Part shown: positions 1 through 8,131 of the stretch, piece by piece
Numbering within the stretch: the first letter of the stretch is position 1
Layout: every line of letters begins with the position of its first letter
NCBI GenBank assembly: GCA_049969495.1
Contig: JBMFOT010000004.1
Span: 1 to 64,000 of the forward strand
From: HRBIN16 sp049969495
GTDB lineage: Bacteria; Armatimonadota; HRBIN16
Direction: 5' to 3'
DNA: 64,000 bases
Notes under the pieces: generated by a model
What the model saw: the letters and a program-made list of their open reading frames with translations, nothing else
What the model was told of the DNA's origin: nothing
Database searches by the model: none
Program-made: the position numbers and the translations under genes

Positions 1-1664
1 CCGTCGCCAGCCTCGGTCGGTTGCTTCGCAGTCGCGGCTTCAAAGTGGCTCCTCTCAAGTTTGACCCCTACATCAACGTCGATGCAGGCACGATGAACCC
101 CTACCAGCACGGAGAGGTGTTCGTGACCGATGACGGCGCGGAGACCGATCTGGACCTGGGGCATTATGAACGCTTTATCGATGTAGACCTCACGCGCCAT
201 TCGAACGTGACCACCGGCAATATCTACAATGCGGTTATCTCGAAGGAACGACGAGGTGACTATCTGGGTGCAACAGTGCAGGTTATCCCCCATATCACCA
301 ACGAGATTCAGGAGCGCATCGTGCTGGTGGGCAAGGAACACAACGCAGACGTGGTGATTGCCGAGATAGGCGGCACGGTCGGGGACATCGAGGGGTTGCC
401 TTTCCTCGAAGCCATCCGGCAGTTCAAGAAGCGGGCGGGCGCGGAGAACGTGATGTATATCCACGTCACACTTATCCCGTTTGTGGGACCCTGGGGCGAA
501 GTGAAGACCAAACCTACCCAGCACAGCGTGATTAAGTTGCGCGAAATCGGCATTCAGCCCGATGTGCTGGTGTGCCGTACCAAGGTACCCCTCTCCGACG
601 AGATGAAAGAGAAGATTTCGCTGTTCTGCGACGTGGAGAAAGAGGCGGTCATCGAGGCGATGGACACCGAGACCATCTACGAGATACCGCTGCGTCTGGA
701 AGAGCTGGGGCTGGCGAATCTGGTAGTGCGGCGGCTCGGCTTGCCCAACCATCCACCGGACCTGGAGGACTGGCGCAAGATGGTGGAGGTAATGAAGCGA
801 CCGCGCTACAACCTGTACGTGGCGGTGGTGGGCAAGTATACGGGCAACGGGGACGCTTACATCTCTATCGCCGAAGCGCTGAAGCACGCCGGCATCGCCA
901 ACAACGCCCGCGTGAACATCCGGTGGATCGACTCGGAGGGGCTGGAGAGAGCCGACGATGTGGCGCAACACCTGAAGGGCTTTGATGGCATCATTGTTGC
1001 GGGCGGCTTCGGCGTGCGTGGGCTGGAGGGCAAAATCGCCGCTATCCGTTACGCGCGTGAGCACCGCATTCCGTTCCTTGGGCTATGTCTGGGCTTGCAG
1101 ATGGCGGTGGTGGAGTTCGCCCGAAACGCTTGTGGATTGCACGGGGCGCACTCCGAGGAGGCAGACCCCAACACGCCGCATCCGGTGATTCATCTGCTGC
1201 CGGAGCAGAAGGACGTGGCGGACAAAGGCGCGACCATGCGTCTGGGGGCGTATCCCTGCCGTATCATGCAGCGCACCCGCGCGGCGAAGCTTTACCGCGA
1301 CGCGGTGGTGTATGAGCGCCATCGCCATCGCTACGAGGTAAACAATGAGTATCGTGAGCGGCTGGCGGAGCACGGGATGGTGTTCTCCGGCGTGTCACCC
1401 GACTATCGGCTGGTGGAGATTATCGAGCTGGAGGGGCATCCCTTCTTTATGGCAACGCAGTTCCATCCTGAGTTTCGCTCGCGCCCGAACCGGCCGCATC
1501 CGCTTTTTATGGGCTTTATGAAGGCGGTGCTGGATAAGAGCGGTCACCGTCGCTGGGAAGGCGATGAAAGCGCAGCGGCGGCGTTGCCTGTTCAGGTGGA
1601 GCCTCAGCCCTGCGACGACGGGAGAAAGGCAGAGGAGAGCCTGCTGGAGCTGGAGGAAGCGTAG
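1..1664 (+). CDS. pyrG: CTP synthase, 5' end outside window
   Basis: Glutamine-dependent CTP synthase, which converts UTP, ATP and glutamine to CTP in pyrimidine synthesis (cytosolic, tetrameric). The open frame runs in from the window edge (codons begin at base 3), so the start and the N-terminal P-loop lie upstream; a TTG at base 21 is internal. The synthetase domain shows KFDPYINVDAGTMNPYQHGE, DDGAETDLDLGHYERF and EIGGTVGDIEGLPF. The class I glutaminase domain has GLCLGLQ with the nucleophile Cys at 1086-1088 and QFHPEF near the end. The tail after the glutaminase domain is acidic and about 40 residues longer than in E. coli. An AEC permease begins 4 bases after the stop, and the GGAGGAAG over the last pyrG codons can serve as its ribosome site. 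Confidence 0.97.
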   Translation, partial: VASLGRLLRSRGFKVAPLKFDPYINVDAGTMNPYQHGEVFVTDDGAETDLDLGHYERFIDVDLTRHSNVTTGNIYNAVISKERRGDYLGATVQVIPHITNEIQERIVLVGKEHNADVVIAEIGGTVGDIEGLPFLEAIRQFKKRAGAENVMYIHVTLIPFVGPWGEVKTKPTQHSVIKLREIGIQPDVLVCRTKVPLSDEMKEKISLFCDVEKEAVIEAMDTETIYEIPLRLEELGLANLVVRRLGLPNHPPDLEDWRKMVEVMKRPRYNLYVAVVGKYTGNGDAYISIAEALKHAGIANNARVNIRWIDSEGLERADDVAQHLKGFDGIIVAGGFGVRGLEGKIAAIRYAREHRIPFLGLCLGLQMAVVEFARNACGLHGAHSEEADPNTPHPVIHLLPEQKDVADKGATMRLGAYPCRIMQRTRAAKLYRDAVVYERHRHRYEVNNEYRERLAEHGMVFSGVSPDYRLVEIIELEGHPFFMATQFHPEFRSRPNRPHPLFMGFMKAVLDKSGHRRWEGDESAAAALPVQVEPQPCDDGRKAEESLLELEEA

Positions 1665-1668
1665 ATAA

Positions 1669-2625
1669 TTGAACGTCTTTCGGGTGGTGTTGTCGCTGTT
1701 TCTGGTGCTGTTCACCGGTTACCTGTTGAAGCGGCGGGGTATCCTGCGAGACTCCGACATCGGTGTGATTAACCGTCTGATTCTGGATGTCACCCTGCCC
1801 GCTTTCGTTTTTCATGCCCTTTACCGCCAGCAGGTGACGACGGATATGATACATGCGGCATGGCTGTTCGCTGTGCTGCAGGTGCTGGTGATGGCGTTGC
1901 TGTGGATACCCGCGCGTCTGTTTCGCTTCCCCCGCCCCGTTACCGGAACCTTTCTGCTGACGGCGGTGTATGGCAACACGGGCTTTCTGGGCTATCCTGT
2001 GGTGCAGGCGATTTTCGGTAAGACCGAAGGGGCAATGGCGGCGGCGGTGGTGTACGACCAGTTCAGTATGGCACTGCCGGTGTACACCGTTGGGGTGGCG
2101 GTAGCCATGCATTACGGCAGTAAGAAAGGGGAGAATGATGGGTCGCTCCAACAGGCGACCAGCCGGCGCGAGATGCTGAGCTTCTTTACCACCCCTACTT
2201 TTGTGGTACTCATCGGCACGCTGTTAATCAACGGTCTGCAAGTGCCTGTGCCGTCGTTTATCTCCCATGCGGCGCAGCTGGTGGCAGGCGCGACGGTTCC
2301 GCTGGTGCTATTATCGCTGGGGCTGATGCTGGAGCCTGCACATCTGCGGGCGAATCACTACTACCTGCCGATGGTGCTTATTCTGGTGACGAAGATGGCG
2401 ATATTTCCCACTCTCATGTGGCTGGCAACAGGATGGGCAGGGGTGCAGGGCGTGGCCCGGCTGGTGGCGGTGACAGAATCCGCCATGCCCAGCGCAATGA
2501 TTAATGCGGTCATCACCGAGCGCTACGGCTGTGACCACCAGCTGGCGACGCTGGTGATTGTGATAGGCACATTGTTCACGCTGATTGTGCTTCCCGTCAC
2601 GGCGACGTTGATGGGGATAGGATAA
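1669..2625 (+). CDS. AEC family (auxin efflux carrier-like) permease
   Basis: Integral membrane transporter of the AEC/membrane-transport-protein family; bacterial members export small organic acids or amino-acid-like compounds, and the substrate here is unknown. The 318 residues form about ten hydrophobic segments in two five-helix halves. It opens with a typical N-terminal helix followed by the family's conserved patch (NRLILDVTLPAFVFHAL) and has a central loop around residues 150-170. The start is TTG at 1669, 4 bases after pyrG, with GGAGGAAG at 1652-1659. The two genes probably share a transcript, although no metabolic link is evident. Length is normal for the family. Confidence 0.85.
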   Translation: MNVFRVVLSLFLVLFTGYLLKRRGILRDSDIGVINRLILDVTLPAFVFHALYRQQVTTDMIHAAWLFAVLQVLVMALLWIPARLFRFPRPVTGTFLLTAVYGNTGFLGYPVVQAIFGKTEGAMAAAVVYDQFSMALPVYTVGVAVAMHYGSKKGENDGSLQQATSRREMLSFFTTPTFVVLIGTLLINGLQVPVPSFISHAAQLVAGATVPLVLLSLGLMLEPAHLRANHYYLPMVLILVTKMAIFPTLMWLATGWAGVQGVARLVAVTESAMPSAMINAVITERYGCDHQLATLVIVIGTLFTLIVLPVTATLMGIG

Positions 2626-3794
2626 GCGGCACCTTGCCGAACTTACCTCCGAGCACCGCTTGCGAGTCGGCACTCAATCAGTCCTCCAGCGCCGCCGCAT
2701 ACACGGAGCGGAAGTCGATATGATAGCGCAGGTCACCATCTTGCAGGTTCTGCAGACTGGGATGTTCGCCCAGTAGCCCTGCCTGTATCTTTTTGCCGAT
2801 AGCGAACATGGGAGCGGCTGCGCCGTGGTCGGTTCCTGCGCTACCGTTCTCTGCCACCCTTCTGCCGAACTCCGAGAACGCCAGTACCAGCACCTTGTCC
2901 ACTTTGCCCATCGCCTGAAGGTCTGCCCAGAAAGCGGAGAGCCCCTCCGCGAAGTTCTGTAGCAGGGTGGCGTGGGTACGCGCCTGCTGGGCGTGGGTGT
3001 CGAACCCGCCGGTAGAGCAGTAGAAAACGCGCGTGCCCGTGTTCGCAGCGATGAGTTGCGCTATCTGCTGCAGAGCCTGCGCGAAGGCGGGGTGCAGCCC
3101 GATGTGCTCGGTCATGGTGGCGGAGTTTATCCACGCTGTGCCCCAATCCCAGCCCTTTACCGACGGTGGGTAGAACAGGCTCATCTCCATTCTCTGCATC
3201 GACTGGTCCGCGAAGCGCAGTACCGCCAGAGCAGGTTGTGGTAACGTCTCTGCCTGCAGTACGGTAAGCAACCACTGGCCGATTCCCAGGCACCGTAGCG
3301 TTCCCACTACAAAGTCCATCGGAGACTTCACCATACTGCGCACCGCACGGGGCGAGAGGAACGCCTCGGAGAGCAGTATCTGCTTGACGACCACGCCGAT
3401 GTGATAGCCGCTGTCGAAATAGGCTTTGGTGAGGGCGCGTATCACTGCCGGCTCAGGGTTATCGTATGCGAAGAAGCGGAACAGTTTGGTGCAGATGTAC
3501 TCCGCCCACAGCAGCATAGCCGGGTCGCGCGACACCGCCAGCAGCATCTCGCGGAAACTGCCCAGCGCAAGGCGTCGGAAGGTTTCGTTTTGCAGTATCA
3601 TCAGCTCCGCTCGGGGCACCTTGGAGGCGGAGGTCGCGAAATGGTTATGCCAGAAGAGCACCATCCGCTCCTGCAGGGGGCGTCGTGTGGTTAACAGGCG
3701 GGCAATCCACCACATTTTGGCATGGGGCGGGCGTACCTGCGGTGTTTCGCCCAGCACGTCGTAGCAGGTGAGCGATGCGTTCGCGTTCGGTCAT
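2624..3794 (-). pseudogene. Collapsed DUF1800-DUF1501 gene pair
   Basis: Remnant of the DUF1800 and DUF1501 genes that often sit side by side in Planctomycetes and Armatimonadota (exported proteins of unknown role). The original start is visible at 3794 (MTERERIAHLLRRAG). The sequence then jumps, one base out of frame, into ERMVLFWHNHFATS. A second gap after RDPAMLLW removes the central 'NENFARELMELFTLG' region and resumes at AEYICTKLFRFF. After the DUF1800 end (GWDWGTAWINSAT) the frame runs straight into the C-terminal half of DUF1501 (VFYCSTGGFDTHAQQ, FSEFGRRVAENGSAGTDHG). A TGA at 2678-2680 replaces the expected Trp of LED-W-L, and the family's last residues (ADSQAVLGGKF) follow in frame. 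One frameshift, at least two deletions and a nonsense codon make this a pseudogene, even though 359 codons remain open. Confidence 0.85.
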
Positions 3795-3849
3795 CGGTAA
3801 ACACCTTCTCGTTCGGGTACATTTTCAGACGCAAAGAATGGGAGAAGGT

Positions 3850-5523
3850 TCAAAGGAGCTTCAGTATCACCACCAGCCGGTTCCGGAAGACCACTTCCGT
3901 GCCCTGTAGCGGCTGAGCAACGAAGTCGCGCAGGGGAACGCCAAACCATCCTTCCATCTCGGGTGAGAAGGTGACGATATATTTCACCCTTGCCCGGCGC
4001 AACAGTTCGTACCGTTGCGCATCGCTGCGACGGGCGTCCAGGAAGCGCAGGGTTTCGCGCAATCGTTCAGCAAACTGCGGGGTCTCGCCCCAGTGCCCCG
4101 CGTATACACGGTTGCCCGCAAACGGAGGGATGAACACGGCGAAGGAGGGGAAAGCCAGTACCGCCTCTTCGGGGCGGGTGTTTTGCGCCAGCCACTGGAT
4201 GGCTTCCCATTCCTCCGGCTGCATGTAGGCGCGATGCATACCGGTGTTCGCCATGTTTCGGATGAGGTTCTGCCCGTCGCGAATCAGCCACCGGATGTTG
4301 CTCGGCGTGGTGAACGCGATGACCAGCGCAGTGACGAGCAGAGCGCGTCGTGCAGGCAGGTGGCGCACCAGTAGCCACAGTCCCCATCCCGCCAGAGCGC
4401 ATAGCGGCAGGTGTGCGCCCATAATCATCTTGCGCTCGAAGTTCATCGGCAGATGCACGCCCACCGCTGCAAAGAGGCGGGGCAGGTACTGCAAGCCGAT
4501 GCCCACTACTGCCCAGCAGAGCAGGAGCAGGAACGGTTCTTCGCGGTGCCGTCGCTCGCGGACGATGATAACCACCGCAATCAGCGCGAGCACCAGCAGA
4601 GGTGCATATCCCGCCAGCACATGCCACAACGGGGGCGCAGCGGTGGGCACGTCGGCGCGGTGGCGGAAGATGGGGTCGACGCGGTACAGCCAGTACTGGT
4701 AGGCTACTGTGGGGAAACCGATCAGTGCTGTGGTGATCGCCATCAGCCAGCGCTGGCGGTCCACATGCCTTCGCAGGACACTCGTGACCACCAGAAACGC
4801 CAGCCACGCTGCCGCCACCTGTATCACGTCGTAGGAGTGGATGTTCCCCAGCAGGAACACCCAGATACCTGCCCGCACTGCATAGCCCCACTGCTCTTCC
4901 TGCATCGCCCGCCACAGGTCATAGACACAGGCGGTCATCAACAGCGTGCCCACCACGAACAACGGGTTGAGGTATAGCGACAGGAAGGTAAATGCCTCCA
5001 CCTGCCACACGTCGATGGGCGCGTTGATGCCCGCATTCCGCCAGAACAGCCATCCCAATCCGGACGAAACACACGCCAGCCACAGCGCAGGCATCCGCGC
5101 CTGTTGGGGCAGAAGCCTTTTGTAGAGTAGCCAGAGCGTCCACAACCAGACGACTCCCAACCCCATCCGCGCTGCATGGAACAGCAACAGCACAGGCAGC
5201 CCTGTCCAGCGGGCTATCGTACCGATTGCCCAGAAGAAGAGGTTTGTGGAAAGGCGTGGTTGGGGGTCGGTGGTAAAGCGGTTCTCAAAGAGGAAGTGCC
5301 CCTCCCATGCCTGCCGAATCCACGCGAGATACACGCAGTTGTCGTCGATGTTGTGGTTTATCCAGAGGTACTTGCGCCCGACCGACAGCCATGCCCCGAA
5401 GAGATAGGGCAGCAGCGTGAACAACACGACGACAACAATCAGTGTCCACGCTTTGCGGTCGGCAAGCCGCTCGGAGGCTATGCGATTGTCCAACGCCTGT
5501 GGTGCTCCCTTCATGCACTGCAT
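3850..5523 (-). CDS. Polytopic membrane protein, GT-C glycosyltransferase-like
   Basis: Large integral membrane protein of 557 residues with about ten hydrophobic helices, the first at residues 27-47. The first extracytoplasmic loop carries acidic residues (INHNIDDNCVYLAWIRQAWEG), as in GT-C type lipid-linked sugar transferases. After the last helix there is a soluble C-terminal domain (about residues 415-557) resembling the tail of uncharacterised dolichol-sugar-type transferases (EEWEAIQWLAQNTRPEEAVLAF). No specific family name can be assigned with certainty. Transcription diverges from the gene at 5613. The first ATG (5523) and one three codons later (5514) are both possible starts, and neither has a strong ribosome site. 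Confidence 0.8.
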   Translation of the reverse strand: MQCMKGAPQALDNRIASERLADRKAWTLIVVVVLFTLLPYLFGAWLSVGRKYLWINHNIDDNCVYLAWIRQAWEGHFLFENRFTTDPQPRLSTNLFFWAIGTIARWTGLPVLLLFHAARMGLGVVWLWTLWLLYKRLLPQQARMPALWLACVSSGLGWLFWRNAGINAPIDVWQVEAFTFLSLYLNPLFVVGTLLMTACVYDLWRAMQEEQWGYAVRAGIWVFLLGNIHSYDVIQVAAAWLAFLVVTSVLRRHVDRQRWLMAITTALIGFPTVAYQYWLYRVDPIFRHRADVPTAAPPLWHVLAGYAPLLVLALIAVVIIVRERRHREEPFLLLLCWAVVGIGLQYLPRLFAAVGVHLPMNFERKMIMGAHLPLCALAGWGLWLLVRHLPARRALLVTALVIAFTTPSNIRWLIRDGQNLIRNMANTGMHRAYMQPEEWEAIQWLAQNTRPEEAVLAFPSFAVFIPPFAGNRVYAGHWGETPQFAERLRETLRFLDARRSDAQRYELLRRARVKYIVTFSPEMEGWFGVPLRDFVAQPLQGTEVVFRNRLVVILKLL

Positions 5524-5612
5524 GGATTAGCCGGTGTGAGCGTGCTCTCCTGCTTCGCGCCACAGAGGACAAGTCGTTGTTCTGGCGAAACCAACCGCAG
5601 GGGGTGGACACG

Positions 5613-7934
5613 ATGAATCATGACTTCTCGCGTGCTGTTATTCTGAGCGCAGGCGGTGTGGCACACCGCGCAGAGCGAAAGGCGGCGCAGTTCCTGCGCG
5701 ATGAGGTGAAGAGGCGCACTGGTCTGACGTGGCAGATAGGCGAAGCGCCCCGCGAGGGCGTGCCGACGATAGTGATTGCGCACCCACAGCGCGTACCTGC
5801 CGGGCTGCACCTACCACGGCAGGCAGAACCGCCCGCCGAATCCGCCGAGGGCTACGCGCTGTATCTGGAACTGCCTTCACCGCGTGCGCCACGTCTGTGG
5901 CTGGTGGGCAACTGCGGACGCGCTGCACTGTTTGCTGTGGGGCAGTTGCTACGCTGGTTGCACACCGAGCGGGGACGAGCCTGGTTACCCGACCGGGTAC
6001 CGGGCAGGCTGATCTACACTTCCGCCCGCTTCCCCATCCGGGGGCATCAGCTGGGCTATCGCAGCACGCCGAACACGTACGATGCCTGGAACGTGGCGCA
6101 GTACGAGCAGTACATCCGCGACCTGCTGGTGTTCGGGGCGAACAGTATCGAGTTGATTCCGGCTTTGCGACCCGATGAGCCGCGCACCGCCATCATGCCC
6201 CTGTCGCCATGGGAGATGAACGTGCGGCTATCCGCTCTGCTGGACGATTACGACCTGGACGTGTGGATTTGGCTGCCCAATACCGATGCGCCATCTGGTC
6301 AACCAGCAGACATCCCCAGAATGGTGGCGGACAGGCGACGGCTGTTCGAGTCCATGCCGCGTCTGGACCACGTGTTCGTGCCGGGAGGTGACCCGGGCGA
6401 CATGCCTCCCGAAGAGCTGTTTCCGCTGCTGGAGAAGATGGCGGAGGAATTGCGCCGGGTGCATCCTCGCGCCGGGTTGTGGCTCTCTCCACAGGGCTTC
6501 AGCCGCGAGCGGATGGACGCTTTTTATCGCTTCCTGCGCGAGCAACAGCCGGACTGGTTGACCGGCGTAGTATACGGTCCCTGGATACGCGACCGGATGG
6601 AGCGTGTGCGTGAGATGGTGCCCGCTCGCTACAAGCTGCGTCGCTATCCGGATATTACCCACTGCGTGCGCTGTCAGTATCCTGTACCGGAGTGGGACAT
6701 GGCGTTCGCGCTGACCCTCAACCGCGAGCCGATTAACCCCCGCCCGATGGCGCAGGCGCACATCCACAACCTGTTCATGAACCTCTCCGACGGCTGTATC
6801 ACCTATTCGGAGGGTGTTAACGATGACGTGAACAAGGCGATATGGTCGGCGAGGTTGTGGGATCCACGCTGTGCGGTGCGCAACGTGCTGATAGAGTACG
6901 GGCGCGCGTACATCTGTTCTGAGTTTGCGGAAGACATCGCGGAGGGACTGCTTGCCCTGGAGCGGAACTGGCAGGGTGCGCTTTTGGGCAACCCACGCCC
7001 ACGCCTGACGCTGGGGTTGTGGAAGCACCTCTGGCAAGCGCTGGGTAAGGAAGGTCAGGACAACTGGCGTTTGCAGATGGCGTACTTTCGTGCGCTCTAC
7101 GATGTATTCGTGCAGGCGCGTCTGGAGGCAGAGAGCAAGCAGGAACAGGACGCGCTGAAGGTTCTGGAGCAGGCGGAGCGTCTGGGGGCACGCCGGGCGG
7201 TAGACGAAGTGAGGACTCTCCTCAGCGAGGTGCGCACCACCTCCGACATCGAGGCGATGCGGCGAGAGATACTGGCTCTGGGCGAAGCGCTGTGGAAGAG
7301 TATCGGGATGCAGATGAGTGTGTCGCGCTACCATGCGGACGGACCGGAGCGCGGTGCAGTGCTGGACACGATGGACGAACCGCTGAATAACCGCTTGTGG
7401 TTACTGGCGGAGAGCGAGAAAGCCATGCAGTTGCCTGTTGAACAACAGGCGCAGGCGCTGGTTCGTATCGCGCGGTGGACGGACCCCGGACCGGGTGGTT
7501 TCTATGACGATCTGGGTAACCCCAATGCCGAGCCGCATCTGGTGCGCGGGGAAGGCTGGGCAAAAGACCCCGGTTTTCTGCGCTCTGCTCAGGACGAGTT
7601 CGGCGCGATGGCACCGGGCTACCGCCTGTCGTGGGGCAGTCAGGCGTCCACGCTGTACGGTACGCCTCTGGAGATGCTGTATACCGGGTTAGACCCGCAT
7701 GCGCGCTACCGCCTGCGGGTGGTATATAACGGGCGGTTTCGCGCGGTGATGCGCCTGGTGGGGAACGAGTCGATAGAGATACACGGTGCGTTAAGAGGCA
7801 CGCAACCGCCGTCGGTCATGGAGTTCGCCATTCCACCGGAGGCTACGCGCGGTGGTGTGCTGCGGCTCAAGTGGGAGCTTATCGAAGGGCGTGGCTGTCA
7901 GGTGGCGGAGGTATGGCTGGTGCGGGAGGGATAG
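5613..7934 (+). CDS. Glycoside-hydrolase-like protein, GH20/GH67-type N-domain plus barrel
   Basis: A 773-residue protein, probably cytosolic because no signal peptide is seen. Residues 1-140 resemble the alpha/beta N-domain found before the barrel in GH20 and GH67 enzymes (ERKAAQFLRDEVKRRTG, GYALYLELP). Residues 145-440 read as a TIM barrel (FPIRGHQLGYRS, RDLLVFGANSIELIPAL, HVFVPGGDPGDMPPEEL). A helical region and a C-terminal beta domain with FYDDLGNPNAEPHLV follow. Catalytic residues cannot be named with confidence. The start at 5613 is chosen for GGGGGTGG seven bases upstream. The longer in-frame extension to 5442 would overlap the divergent gene and reads as non-protein-like sequence. 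Likely role is oligosaccharide or glycan turnover. Confidence 0.75.
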   Translation: MNHDFSRAVILSAGGVAHRAERKAAQFLRDEVKRRTGLTWQIGEAPREGVPTIVIAHPQRVPAGLHLPRQAEPPAESAEGYALYLELPSPRAPRLWLVGNCGRAALFAVGQLLRWLHTERGRAWLPDRVPGRLIYTSARFPIRGHQLGYRSTPNTYDAWNVAQYEQYIRDLLVFGANSIELIPALRPDEPRTAIMPLSPWEMNVRLSALLDDYDLDVWIWLPNTDAPSGQPADIPRMVADRRRLFESMPRLDHVFVPGGDPGDMPPEELFPLLEKMAEELRRVHPRAGLWLSPQGFSRERMDAFYRFLREQQPDWLTGVVYGPWIRDRMERVREMVPARYKLRRYPDITHCVRCQYPVPEWDMAFALTLNREPINPRPMAQAHIHNLFMNLSDGCITYSEGVNDDVNKAIWSARLWDPRCAVRNVLIEYGRAYICSEFAEDIAEGLLALERNWQGALLGNPRPRLTLGLWKHLWQALGKEGQDNWRLQMAYFRALYDVFVQARLEAESKQEQDALKVLEQAERLGARRAVDEVRTLLSEVRTTSDIEAMRREILALGEALWKSIGMQMSVSRYHADGPERGAVLDTMDEPLNNRLWLLAESEKAMQLPVEQQAQALVRIARWTDPGPGGFYDDLGNPNAEPHLVRGEGWAKDPGFLRSAQDEFGAMAPGYRLSWGSQASTLYGTPLEMLYTGLDPHARYRLRVVYNGRFRAVMRLVGNESIEIHGALRGTQPPSVMEFAIPPEATRGGVLRLKWELIEGRGCQVAEVWLVREG

Positions 7935-8131
7935 GCGGTACAAACGGTAACCCGGTGAAGGAGGCGACCGATGGCGGAACTGAAGGCGGAAAGCTCGGGC
8001 TGCATCCGCCTCATAGCAACAAAGCCTACCTTTGTTTCAGGGGCAAACTGTACCGACACGTCTACATCGCTGTCGGGGCGAAGGTCCTCACGCAGGACAG
8101 AGCTGGACAGCGAAAGCCTTCGAAGCCGGCG
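7926..8131 (-). pseudogene. Remnant of MNT-type nucleotidyltransferase (MntA-like antitoxin)
   Basis: Directly after the stop of the glycosidase gene at 8132, the minus strand carries an open but start-less frame. It matches the minimal nucleotidyltransferase family of HepT/MntA toxin-antitoxin pairs: SVLREDLRPDSDVDVSVQF followed by VGFVAMRRMQPELSAF. The family's GS of the GSxLRxD catalytic motif reads SS here, the N-terminal 20 or so residues are missing and no partner HepT gene is present. A plus-strand reading of 63 codons over the same bases has a good ribosome site but no recognisable protein character. I take this as a decayed gene fragment. Confidence 0.72.

Noticed and set aside
2678..2680. 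TGA as a recoded Trp or selenocysteine codon
   Set aside because: The locus has other lesions and other genes use TGA as stop; a nonsense mutation in a pseudogene is enough.
5442..5612. 57-codon N-terminal extension of the glycosidase-like gene
   Set aside because: It overlaps the divergent membrane-protein gene, is Cys/Arg-rich and has no ribosome site; ATG 5613 has a good one.
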